A stretch of 20,037 nt of DNA from a virus: IMG/VR virus record IMGVR_UViG_3300009788_000356, positions 1 through 20,037 of that record. One strand, given 5' to 3'. Positions 9,401 to 15,757 of the stretch are shown one piece after another; within the stretch, counting starts at the first letter, position 1, and every line of letters starts with the position of its first letter. Made by a program: the position numbers and the translations under genes. The notes under the pieces were generated by a model. That model saw only the letters and a program-made list of their open reading frames with translations. It had not been told where the DNA came from and did not search any database.

Positions 9401-9917
9401 TGGATATTAAATCTTGAAGCCTATCTCTGGCAGCTTTTAACCTTGTGGACAACTTAACATAGGACCGATTAAGATGTGCGTTTTTTGTTGCTACCCGTTG
9501 AGCAGCACGTTCTTCTTTTTTCTTCTCGGCAATCAGTTTATTAGTAAGTTTAATGTCTTTATCGACCTGCGCCTTTCTTGCTTTTTCCTCTTTCTTACCT
9601 AAAGCTATTTTTTTGGCTGATCGCTGCTCATCCTCTATCTGCATTTTATTAACAAAGGTTGCTATCCTTTGCAGTTCAATAAGTTCTTTTTTCTTAACTT
9701 CATCGAGTTCTTTCTGCTTGGTAATAACTTTTTGAAGCCCCTCAACCTGCTTCCTTAAACTGTCCTCGACGGTACTTGGAGTTTTTTTATTGGCAAAGTC
9801 AGTAAGTAGCCTGGTAGCTTTGGTCAATGCCTCATTTAGAGCGGCGATTTCGCCCCGAATTTGCTTTAATGCCTTTTTCGCTGCTGTTACGGCAGGTTGA
9901 TAGCTATTTTCTGCCAT
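6483..9917 (-). CDS. Tape measure protein, 1144 aa
   Basis: This is the longest gene. It sets tail length and forms the core of the tail tube. Residues 10-210 are Lys/Glu/Ala-rich coiled coil. Residues ~215-245 are Gly-rich and hydrophobic, and ~250-440 match the tape-measure N-terminal domain (LKTDELQGIFLALEQMVSKG near 328, then TEELRRQLGERLPGA). Hydrophobic, probably membrane-active stretches lie at ~460-485, ~523-543 and ~957-1003. Further coiled coil covers ~545-950. The C-terminal ~140 residues (PKFAGG, GWGVWGEKRREA) resemble the conserved tail of Bacteroidetes tape measures. At about 1.5 Angstrom per residue the length implies a tail near 170 nm, an estimate from the usual rule. Its ATG lies 14 nt inside the end of the 218-aa gene. 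Confidence 0.93.
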   Translation of the reverse strand: MAENSYQPAVTAAKKALKQIRGEIAALNEALTKATRLLTDFANKKTPSTVEDSLRKQVEGLQKVITKQKELDEVKKKELIELQRIATFVNKMQIEDEQRSAKKIALGKKEEKARKAQVDKDIKLTNKLIAEKKKEERAAQRVATKNAHLNRSYVKLSTRLKAARDRLQDLISTEKSAIKNQDAHNKKIRQAQKEYNALAKKANQAKKAVSNFKNTGLGGLVRSVGNLVSAFGVLGGAALFASMIKNVFTLTKTLDSLRFSMKAVITDEMELGQTERFLKQIAQDYGAELITVTNRYIKFRAASDQAGLSARETQKIFGTMTKAAGVLGLKTDELQGIFLALEQMVSKGKITTEELRRQLGERLPGAMDIMANSLGVTTAELDKMLKKGEVITKDVLPGFAKQVEIAFGLNSFNKVSTLQAAVTRLRNKWILIVEEFGKTNSVSQRLMRGFDFLADNLEKVLLITIKLIKAFVVYKLTVVLLTSIVRGYTIVIETLAAVKLALARSTNIATAAMKAFNIATKTSPAGVIIAILGAVAAAFILFKDNVSDAQKELEEFNDEVERLDRFGSKVEKSMDNIANGTLRAAAATGQLFKIEDALVEVLDKELAFIEDSRTRLLRKKEIIKQVTNQRGLDAKAAAKFAEHEFTSFSKNSKKRIAEAVIGANELNQIIDDSNNFQKGKDKEKEEFDKKAAAKRRKTAFDLEKFRILQNINANDEIAKNEGNAEQVRLDAISASMRERERLAREELLLVTRDPTKNENERKLAVEKFDQALTDITKNGNKERDKIIDAGAQSAIDAWEQAQEELSDADALDAMKADLTKAMNELADELGVSASELFAEFNKLYDWDYKNFIKFAKKKTKDSDDEGEKQKETLIENLERAGEFASELGNLGSTLFDASIQRYDDEIQKNNDFYAELLDNQLLSEEQRSAIEAERDNKNAKLEKQKRKEERKQAILNKAAALVEVAINTAIAVTKVTAQTGVLAFLTSIPAVLALGAIQAATILATPIPKFAGGKGEYDRYEGWGVWGEKRREAKISADGKVEISPKKIGDHLTYVKKDDVIHPNANKLIHQMSMAQVDMKPYNYTHPENMSSYLMMGDLFVDRMDTQTNKMVDAINKKKMSFKLNQTISLEDDIAFILSKNDTL

Positions 9918-10560
9918 TTCTTTCCCTTTGTTCGTTAATTCTGTTGGCTATTTTACCGATCTCTAACCATTTAGCCACACTTATCTTTTTTATGTCAATA
10001 TTGTTCTTTCCAGTTATCTGTTCCAATACAACAGCCTGTCCAACCAATGTTTTTTCGCTCTCGGAATGTTCTTTCTGCATATTCTCTAACTCACTTTTCT
10101 TTATACCGAGTTTATTCTGTGAGCCTTTATTGATAGCTATAAGACGCTCAATTTCTTTTTCCTTATCATTGTCCTTATTATAGAAGTAACGCCAATCCTT
10201 GAGTGCTTCTATGAACATATCAAGGGTTTTCTCGTTCATGTCTTGGGTGTGCATTTCGTAAATCAAGATTTTACTCACCGTGTAGCGGGTTTCCAGGTAC
10301 GCTACCTCTGATAGAAGTTGGTAGTAATACATAAGGGTATTGCTGTCACTCAAGACAACCCACTGATCGAAGATCGCTTTCCACCTTTCACCTGCCCCAA
10401 TAGGTATCCCAACATCATTATACCCATCATAACCAACAACCAAAAACCTAAAGTCTTTACTCTTGAATACCATATCAAAATTATAGATTGGTAGATCATA
10501 GCAGTCATTATAAAGAAATTGCTTTTTTATACCTTTAAATATGTTTCTTAACGCCACCAA
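9904..10560 (-). CDS. Tail protein upstream of tape measure, ~218 aa (tail assembly chaperone candidate)
   Basis: The frame opens just after an in-frame TAA at 10563-10561, and its first possible starts are TTG (10560) and GTG (10557); there is no ATG until codon 30. The TTG/GTG pair lies within the last codons of the 156-aa gene, which suggests coupled re-initiation. Residues 1-110 are mixed, with aromatic-rich patches (WKAIFDQWVVL near 60). Residues ~125-170 are a charged coiled coil, and the C-terminus reads DIKKISVAKWLEIGKIANRI. Position directly before the tape measure is where siphophages keep tail assembly chaperones, and the helical C-terminus fits that role. No slippery heptamer is visible in the overlap. 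The function is positional. Confidence 0.7.
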   Translation of the reverse strand: MVALRNIFKGIKKQFLYNDCYDLPIYNFDMVFKSKDFRFLVVGYDGYNDVGIPIGAGERWKAIFDQWVVLSDSNTLMYYYQLLSEVAYLETRYTVSKILIYEMHTQDMNEKTLDMFIEALKDWRYFYNKDNDKEKEIERLIAINKGSQNKLGIKKSELENMQKEHSESEKTLVGQAVVLEQITGKNNIDIKKISVAKWLEIGKIANRINEQRERNGRK

Positions 10561-11018
10561 TTATCTTCTATATAAATTACAAGTCCTGGCTCTATGATTG
10601 TATCATTTACCAAGTCATTATTTTCTTTTGTCAGATCAAATATAATCCCATAGGTCTTTCTTAAAAAAGCAGCCTTGCCATCTGTTGAGAATATCGAATA
10701 TTTGTTTTTGGAAAGTGTTTTTAGATTCAGCCCATTGAAAGTGCCGCCTGTCCACTGAAAATTGTACGGCTCACCCTCTTTTTTAGGCTCTACCGTGAAC
10801 TCCGTTTTAGCAATTTCCTCTGTGCGTTTCGCATAAGTTCCATCACCATAAGCCCAACTTAAAGGACCACCGCTTGAGTTCAAGCCAATACCCAACTGCT
10901 TCTTCTCTAATATAGATATAATAGCATCCATATTAGCAATAACAATCTTCTTGGCTTCATCTTCAATAGTTTCTGAAAGCGCATCAATACGCCGCAACTG
11001 TTCTTCGACAATACCCAT
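10548..11018 (-). CDS. Small tail-region protein, 156 aa
   Basis: I use the ATG at 11018 (MGIVEEQLRR); a TTG two codons upstream at 11024 is possible but less likely. The protein begins with an amphipathic helix (residues 1-40), followed by a Gly/Ser loop (LNSSGGPLSWAYGDG). The second half is beta-like (YNFQWTGGTFNGLNLKTL, then KYSIFSTDGKAAFLRKTYG). There is no signal or membrane segment. The gene begins only ~20 nt after the terminator that follows the tail tube and overlaps the next gene by 13 nt. It could be a tail completion or assembly factor; I do not recognise the family. Confidence 0.75.
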   Translation of the reverse strand: MGIVEEQLRRIDALSETIEDEAKKIVIANMDAIISILEKKQLGIGLNSSGGPLSWAYGDGTYAKRTEEIAKTEFTVEPKKEGEPYNFQWTGGTFNGLNLKTLSKNKYSIFSTDGKAAFLRKTYGIIFDLTKENNDLVNDTIIEPGLVIYIEDNWWR

Positions 11019-11031
11019 CCCCAAAAGATTT

Positions 11032-11065
11032 AAAAAAAGCCTCTAACGTTTTCAGCTAAAGGCTT
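11032..11065 (-). terminator. Intrinsic terminator after the tail tube gene
   Basis: Read on the minus strand, 11065-11037 forms an 11-bp stem, AAGCCTTTAGC against GTTAGAGGCTT (two G-T pairs), with a 7-nt loop TGAAAAC. It is followed by a run of seven T (11038-11032). It lies between the tail tube stop (11095) and the next ATG (11018), with no promoter-like element behind it, so it probably acts as a partial terminator that raises tail tube expression over downstream tail genes. Confidence 0.8.
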
Positions 11066-11094
11066 AATTCAATTAGCTATAAACCAAACCCATC

Positions 11095-12018
11095 TTATAC
11101 CGCAATTTTACTTGGAGTATTAGACTTATACAGGTCTGTGCCTTGCAGGATGATCTCTCTTACATTTGCCGTATCGTGCAAATGAGCAGTCCATACTTCA
11201 CCTACCCCTATTGCGGCAACGGTAAAGGTGTAATCGCCATTTGGCGATTCTACAACAGTTTGCGATTCCACCACATCATCACGACGAAGTTCAAAGTCGC
11301 CTGTTAAGCCACCCACCCAAACGTTCTGATTAGCTTTGCTTTTAGCAGTAATAACCCATGTTGTTGCCAAATCAGCAGGTATGGGAGCAGTAAGAACAAC
11401 CTCATTAACACCATCCAAGTTTTGAGGTTGGAATGGATCAATTTGAACTTGCTGAATATAAACGTACTTATCGTCTAATTCACCCCTGCTGCTAAACTGG
11501 AACTTAATACTCTCTTTCTGCCCTGTCGCATCGGTTGGGAATTGTAATTTACCCGCTTGTAACATACCGATAGAAAAGCCTTTCATTGAGCCGTCTGCCG
11601 CTTCTGTTCCAAGTAAGTTCCCATCCCTGTCAACAAATACCATATCATAACTGCCGAAGCTGTTAAGTGAATGAAGTGCTGCGTGAAATGCTAAACCATT
11701 GATAAAGGTTGCCATGAACTCGTAAAGTCCTAATGTGGCAATCTGTTTTGTTCCATCATCAAGTGTTTCTTCAACATCATCACTGGAATTGTCGGTAAAG
11801 GTTTTGATGCCTTTCAGTATAATCAGATTCCCCTTTGCCTGTTCTAATTGGGCATAGGTTTCATCCAATGTCGCTGTTCCATCATATTTGAATCCTTGTT
11901 GAGTGATCCAAAGTGAGGTTGCTTTCTTAAGGAATTGTTTGCATCCTTTTGTGCCAGTTCCTAATATGGCATCTGTGCCACATGAAACTAAATTATAAAT
12001 TGTGTTTAGTAATGCCAT
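11095..12018 (-). CDS. Probable major tail (tube) protein, 307 aa
   Basis: The ATG is 1 nt after the stop of the 54-aa gene. The N-terminal ~205 residues are a compact alpha/beta region (GIKTFTDNSSDDVEETLDDG near 69; YDMVFVDRDGNLLGTEAADG near 123), and residues ~140-200 carry beta hairpins with RGELDDKYVYIQ. The C-terminal ~100 residues read like an Ig-type beta sandwich (VVLTAPIPADLATTWVITA, then ESPNGDYTFTVAAIG). Tail tubes of many siphophages carry such surface Ig-like domains. The gene sits between connector genes and the chaperone/tape measure genes and is followed by a terminator, as expected for a gene with high product demand. A minor tail protein is the main alternative. Confidence 0.7.
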   Translation of the reverse strand: MALLNTIYNLVSCGTDAILGTGTKGCKQFLKKATSLWITQQGFKYDGTATLDETYAQLEQAKGNLIILKGIKTFTDNSSDDVEETLDDGTKQIATLGLYEFMATFINGLAFHAALHSLNSFGSYDMVFVDRDGNLLGTEAADGSMKGFSIGMLQAGKLQFPTDATGQKESIKFQFSSRGELDDKYVYIQQVQIDPFQPQNLDGVNEVVLTAPIPADLATTWVITAKSKANQNVWVGGLTGDFELRRDDVVESQTVVESPNGDYTFTVAAIGVGEVWTAHLHDTANVREIILQGTDLYKSNTPSKIAV

Positions 12019-12019
12019 T

Positions 12020-12184
12020 TTATACTATATTTAGTCGTTTATAAAATTTTCTTCCATCTTCGTTAAGTTGGATTTTGAATCCAATAGGCTGAACTTTATC
12101 CCCTATCTGCGTTGGTTTTTTCAGAGGATACCATTTAAACCCTTTCTTTAACGTAGGCTTTTTATTATTTTTTTTACTTGCCAT
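12020..12184 (-). CDS. Small lysine-rich protein, 54 aa
   Basis: This short frame starts with ATG at 12184 and stops with TAA at 12022-12020. It fills the space between the 180-aa connector gene and the tail tube with 1-nt gaps on both sides, which strongly supports it as a gene. The product is very basic: MASKKNNKKPTLKKGF..., with GDKVQPIGFKIQLNEDGRKF in the second half. There is no membrane segment. A role in the connector/tail tube step or in nucleic acid binding is possible, but no family is recognised. Confidence 0.65.
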   Translation of the reverse strand: MASKKNNKKPTLKKGFKWYPLKKPTQIGDKVQPIGFKIQLNEDGRKFYKRLNIV

Positions 12185-12185
12185 C

Positions 12186-12728
12186 TTAATTACATTTTTC
12201 GGTTAAATAATATTCTAAATCCCCTATAATCGCAAACGAATGTAAAGGGTGCATATCTGTTTCTAACTCGATGTTACCATATTCGTATCCGTTAAAGATA
12301 TTTCTAACGCCTTTTTCAAGACCTGTTACTTGAAACTGATTTGTGGGATGCTCGTTTAAAAGCCCTACCACATCATTTTGAACCGCTACATCCCGTCTTT
12401 CCTCGTCACATACTACCTCATCAAGATTAAGCATAAAGCAAATTTTAACCCTTACCTTAAACTTAAACCCATCGTCGGTATTATGATCCTGGTTTTCCAG
12501 AAAAAACATAATGCCTTTTTTATTATCGCTGTCGCTGTAATAGGCATTTTTATATTCGTTATTTCCTAAAAAAACCTCTGGAACGAAACCTAACTCCTTT
12601 CTATTTTTATATGCTCTGCCGTGTGCATCAATTTTGCCCCATGAATCTACAAGACCATCATAAAGATACTTTTGTATTGATTGAATTTCTTTGTCTATCC
12701 CAATGGGATTAGAGAGTAAATAATTCAT
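12186..12728 (-). CDS. Head-tail joining / tail completion protein candidate, 180 aa
   Basis: Starts with ATG at 12728, 20 nt inside the end of the 207-aa gene. The N-terminus NYLLSNPIGIDKEIQSIQKY and the motifs GRAYKNRKELGFVPEVFLG, KFKVRVKICFMLNLDEV and DMHPLHSF match a protein pattern I know from Bacteroidetes phage and prophage head-tail regions. The protein is soluble mixed alpha/beta with no signal. Placement between the capsid/connector genes and the tail tube is typical of tail terminator or completion proteins. The specific role is inferred from order. Confidence 0.7.
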   Translation of the reverse strand: MNYLLSNPIGIDKEIQSIQKYLYDGLVDSWGKIDAHGRAYKNRKELGFVPEVFLGNNEYKNAYYSDSDNKKGIMFFLENQDHNTDDGFKFKVRVKICFMLNLDEVVCDEERRDVAVQNDVVGLLNEHPTNQFQVTGLEKGVRNIFNGYEYGNIELETDMHPLHSFAIIGDLEYYLTEKCN

Positions 12729-13332
12729 CGCCTGGTGCTACATAAATGTTTATTGCCTCGCCTCTTGTAATAGATTTAAGGAACTTTTGCTGTCCAAAAA
12801 ATCGTTTCACTTCCCAAACCTCTGCACCGTACCGTGAAGTTATGCCCATAGAATACTTGTAATTTCTATTGGTAACTGCAAACCTTACGTTGGAACTTCC
12901 GATTACGTCGAAGTGTAACTTGTCTAAAAATTCGTTAGAGAATCTTTGAGTTTTATTACTTCGTGTGCTTGTAATAATAATCTCGGAAACTACTATAACC
13001 ATCCGCAATAAGATCAACTGATCGAACATTGTTAAGTTCGCATCAACCTCATCTTGAATAATATCTTTCTTATTAAAAACATCTGAAAGGACTTGATATA
13101 CTACCTGCTCTTGTAGCTGCGCTAAATAGGTATTAAAGTTCGCATCGCTTATATCAACTAACGGCTGTGCATCCCTAATATTAGTAAGGGAAACAGCAGA
13201 GTGTTCGTCTTGAAAAAAACGCCCACTGTCCGTAGTGAGATTAGCTGCGCTAACAGTAATAGGGCTTCCAATTTCTTGTCGCCAACCTATTCTTTGCAGT
13301 AGTACAACTTTTATTTCAGTATGCGTAGCCAT
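12709..13332 (-). CDS. Head-tail connector candidate, 207 aa
   Basis: The ATG lies 3 nt after the capsid stop. The first ~60 residues are polar beta/loop (SPITVSAANLTTDSGRFF), the middle is strongly helical (QLQEQVVYQVLSDVFNKK, then MFDQLILLRMVIVVSEI), and the end is beta (NYKYSMGITSRYGAEVWEV, GDELFTL). Hydrophobic residues in the middle helix are amphipathic, so a membrane protein is unlikely. The first gene after the major capsid protein in this type of module usually encodes a head completion or adaptor protein. No family motif is recognised with certainty. Confidence 0.6.
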   Translation of the reverse strand: MATHTEIKVVLLQRIGWRQEIGSPITVSAANLTTDSGRFFQDEHSAVSLTNIRDAQPLVDISDANFNTYLAQLQEQVVYQVLSDVFNKKDIIQDEVDANLTMFDQLILLRMVIVVSEIIITSTRSNKTQRFSNEFLDKLHFDVIGSSNVRFAVTNRNYKYSMGITSRYGAEVWEVKRFFGQQKFLKSITRGEAINIYVAPGDELFTL

Positions 13333-13335
13333 ATC

Positions 13336-14349
13336 CTATGCTTGAACAAATTTGAATATTGGCGTTGCTGTTGCAGTGCTTTCAAATGCACCTTGAGTGG
13401 TAAAGATAGTAGTGATTTCATACTCATCAACTACATCCTGTACGTTACCACCTGCACCAGAAGTATCTACTAAACTTCTCATAATATGCATATCGTGTTG
13501 GATACCCATAATGCTGTCACGGAACGTAGTAAACATACCCTCGTTCTCACCTGGTCCACCTAAACCTCTACGGTTTTGTGGCTCGTTCCAGGTAGTCATT
13601 CCTACCATGCCTTTTTTCCAGGCATAACAAGTACCACTTGCGGAAGCTGTTAATTGTTCTTCCTCAATGTAGTTAAGACCTGGCATCTGATACACTTGAT
13701 TGGTAGCATTTGCCTTTCCTTGAGCCGAAAGTCGTCTAAACTCTGCCGCATTGACTTGATCGCCAACCACATCATAAATAGGTCGATATTTATTCTTCCT
13801 TAAAGCCGCTTTTAAATAATCGAAGAATCGGTCATTGTCTGCGGATAGGTTATCGAACTGATCGTTTGTAGTTTCGTCAAAAAGCATAATCGAATCCGTA
13901 CCAACTTGACTTCTATTGGTGTCAATCCAAGAAGTGTTATAAGAGGATAAATCCTCGTATAAATTAATCAGTGCGTTTTTGATATTATGCTGCAAAATCT
14001 CACCATAAGTGAATATGTTGTTATCCGCTTGTTTATATGAAACCTTAAATGTCTGTACTCTTTTCAAGAAAGCCACATCAACTTCAAAAGAATCTGCAAA
14101 AGCAGCCGCAGCGTGAGCCGCAACTTTAGCTGTTCCAGAAGCTATTGAATTTCTATTGAATAGAATAGCCTTTGTAGGCTGCTCATCTGACTTCTTTAAA
14201 GCGGTCAAGTTACGGAACACATTGTTCTGATTCCCCATTAGCATAGCCAGTAAGGAGTGTTCCCAAGTTCTCATTTCTGCATCACCCATAATGCCTACTT
14301 GAGCCTTTGTTATCGCTTTTAATAATTGGGTTGCTGTTAAATTTGCCAT
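13336..14349 (-). CDS. Major capsid protein, 337 aa
   Basis: ATG at 14349, 3 nt after the scaffold stop, in the order scaffold-capsid-connector. The length and composition suit an HK97-fold coat protein. An N-terminal helical part (TATQLLKAITKAQVG) precedes an Ala-rich segment (SIASGTAKVAAHAAAAFADS near 68). The central domain has YDVVGDQVNAAEFRRLSAQG near 192, and the C-terminal part has KGMVGMTTWNEP near 246 and an MRSLVDTSGAGG stretch. No cleavable N-terminal delta region is evident, and no protease gene lies in the module. The capsid shell role is inferred from synteny and overall pattern. Confidence 0.85.
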   Translation of the reverse strand: MANLTATQLLKAITKAQVGIMGDAEMRTWEHSLLAMLMGNQNNVFRNLTALKKSDEQPTKAILFNRNSIASGTAKVAAHAAAAFADSFEVDVAFLKRVQTFKVSYKQADNNIFTYGEILQHNIKNALINLYEDLSSYNTSWIDTNRSQVGTDSIMLFDETTNDQFDNLSADNDRFFDYLKAALRKNKYRPIYDVVGDQVNAAEFRRLSAQGKANATNQVYQMPGLNYIEEEQLTASASGTCYAWKKGMVGMTTWNEPQNRRGLGGPGENEGMFTTFRDSIMGIQHDMHIMRSLVDTSGAGGNVQDVVDEYEITTIFTTQGAFESTATATPIFKFVQA

Positions 14350-14352
14350 AAT

Positions 14353-15165
14353 TTAATCATCTAAAAATTTATCATTATTTTTTATATAAGTTTTTAGTAA
14401 AGCCTCTGCTTGTTCGCCGCCTGGATGATAACCTTTTTCTTTAAGTTCATTCTCAAAATCTTCGTATGTCGCTCCATCTGTACCAGATTTGGGTTTAGGG
14501 TTATTGCGCCGACCTTTTGGATCGCCGTTTTCACTAAATTCCCAACCTTTATCTTTTACAAACGAGCCAATAACTTCGGCTACTTTAAGATTGTTCTGTA
14601 AATTATCTTTTAAGGTTACTCCGTCTTTTAAAACAGTGCCATCTTTTATTTGGTGCGTTTTCAAAAACAAGTCCAGAACATCATCGTTATTAAGTCCTAT
14701 GTCTGCAAGTTTTGGAATGTGCGAAATTAAACTTGATCGGGTTTTGAAAGTTGTAACTTCCCCCTCTAAAGTCTGGTACGCAGTATCTTTGTCCTTGATC
14801 GTATTTCTTAATTTTTCCAAATCAGTTTCCAATTCTGTAACCTTTTCATTTGGCTTTTTATTTGCCTCTTTCAAGATACGCTCTTTAAATTTGTCGATGA
14901 ATTTTTGAGGATTCTTAATGGTTTCCTCAAATCCTACCAACTTACTCATATCTTTAAGCTGCATTTCCCTTGCTGCTTCACTTCCTGCATCGTAGCGAGT
15001 TTTACCGTGATTATCTTTAAGAGTTTCCTCTTGATCTTTAGTTAAAAATCGCCCCTCTGCTAATTTTAATTCGACTTCATCTTCCGAAGCCCATCCTGTT
15101 GCAAATTCCTCTGCTTTAAGACCAAGCGCACCTGCTATAAGGTCTTGTGATTCCTTGTTATACAT
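14353..15165 (-). CDS. Capsid scaffold protein, 270 aa
   Basis: The gene lies directly before the capsid gene (3-nt gap). The N-terminus (DLIAGALGLKAEEFATGW) is followed by acidic and Lys/Glu-rich helices, with coiled coil at ~105-150 (NEKVTELETDLEKLRNTIKD, then TAYQTLEGEVTTFK). The C-terminal part is basic around RRNNPKPKSG and ends KTYIKNNDKFLDD. Length, high helix content, charge and placement fit the phage minor structural GP20/scaffold type that guides coat assembly and then leaves. No Ser protease motif is visible, so this does not look like a protease-scaffold fusion. Confidence 0.75.
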   Translation of the reverse strand: MYNKESQDLIAGALGLKAEEFATGWASEDEVELKLAEGRFLTKDQEETLKDNHGKTRYDAGSEAAREMQLKDMSKLVGFEETIKNPQKFIDKFKERILKEANKKPNEKVTELETDLEKLRNTIKDKDTAYQTLEGEVTTFKTRSSLISHIPKLADIGLNNDDVLDLFLKTHQIKDGTVLKDGVTLKDNLQNNLKVAEVIGSFVKDKGWEFSENGDPKGRRNNPKPKSGTDGATYEDFENELKEKGYHPGGEQAEALLKTYIKNNDKFLDD

Positions 15166-15167
15166 AA

Positions 15168-15401
15168 TTATTTTTTCTTTTCTTCCTTTTCTTTAATTGC
15201 TACATACCGAATACCATTAACCTTACTGTCATAATTCATGGATTTGGCGTACTCTGGTAAAATATTAACGATGCAAGGCTGTTTTTTATGCGTCAGCTTT
15301 GATGCGTGTTTTTCAGCTTTTACTGAATGTTTTTCGGTTTCGATGAGGTCATATTTTTGTACCCATTTACCGTTTACTAAAATTTCTACTTTGTGCTTCA
15401 T
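15168..15401 (-). CDS. Unknown small protein between portal and scaffold, 77 aa
   Basis: Overlaps the 119-aa gene by 4 nt (ATGA), the pattern of coupled translation, and ends 2 nt before the scaffold ATG. The protein is basic: MKHKVEILVNGKWVQKYDLI, then a Lys/His-rich helix (EKHSVKAEKHASKLTHKK), and a Lys/Glu tail (KEKEEKKK). It has a single Cys and no membrane segment. I do not recognise a family; the position suggests a head-assembly accessory. Confidence 0.65.
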   Translation of the reverse strand: MKHKVEILVNGKWVQKYDLIETEKHSVKAEKHASKLTHKKQPCIVNILPEYAKSMNYDSKVNGIRYVAIKEKEEKKK

Positions 15402-15757
15402 TTTGAATGGTTTTCAATTTTTTTCCTTAATTCTTTTACCAGATCATCCTCGCCAAAAGGAATGTTATTAACCTTACAGTGATGCACTAAATGTGATCTG
15501 TTGGCTACCTTGTAATTAAATTCTTTTACAACAATTTCTTCTGGTTTAGGGGCTTGGATTTTAGAGGGTACGTACTTTATTTTTACCCCTGTGTTCCGTA
15601 GTTTACTAAAATCCCGATTTAGTTCGTCTGCACTCTTTTGAGTAATCTTAACCACTTTGGGTTTTCTTGGCTTATTTTTATCTGTCGTCATAATTGACAC
15701 AAGTTCCCCTCGATGCCATTCCATAACGTCAAAATTAAGCTGTTTGCTGTGTTCCAT
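15398..15757 (-). CDS. Small head-region protein with possible helix-extension-helix C-terminus, 119 aa
   Basis: The longest frame starts at 15757, 23 nt inside the portal end. In-frame ATGs at 15724 (11 nt after the portal stop) and 15691 are alternatives. Residues 23-45 are Lys-rich (DKNKPRKPKVVKITQK). The C-terminal ~35 residues (SHLVHHCKVNNIPFGEDDLV, then KELRKKIEN) look like the SAP/HeH/LEM-type helix-extension-helix fold that phages often place near portal and capsid genes. The domain call rests on pattern only. The role could be DNA binding in the head or decoration. Confidence 0.6.
   Translation of the reverse strand: MEHSKQLNFDVMEWHRGELVSIMTTDKNKPRKPKVVKITQKSADELNRDFSKLRNTGVKIKYVPSKIQAPKPEEIVVKEFNYKVANRSHLVHHCKVNNIPFGEDDLVKELRKKIENHSK

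Noticed and set aside
10548-10560. Programmed -1 frameshift between the 156- and 218-aa frames
   Set aside because: Frame relation is right, but the 13-nt overlap has no X XXY YYZ heptamer and a TAA blocks the second frame just upstream; re-initiation at TTG/GTG explains it better.
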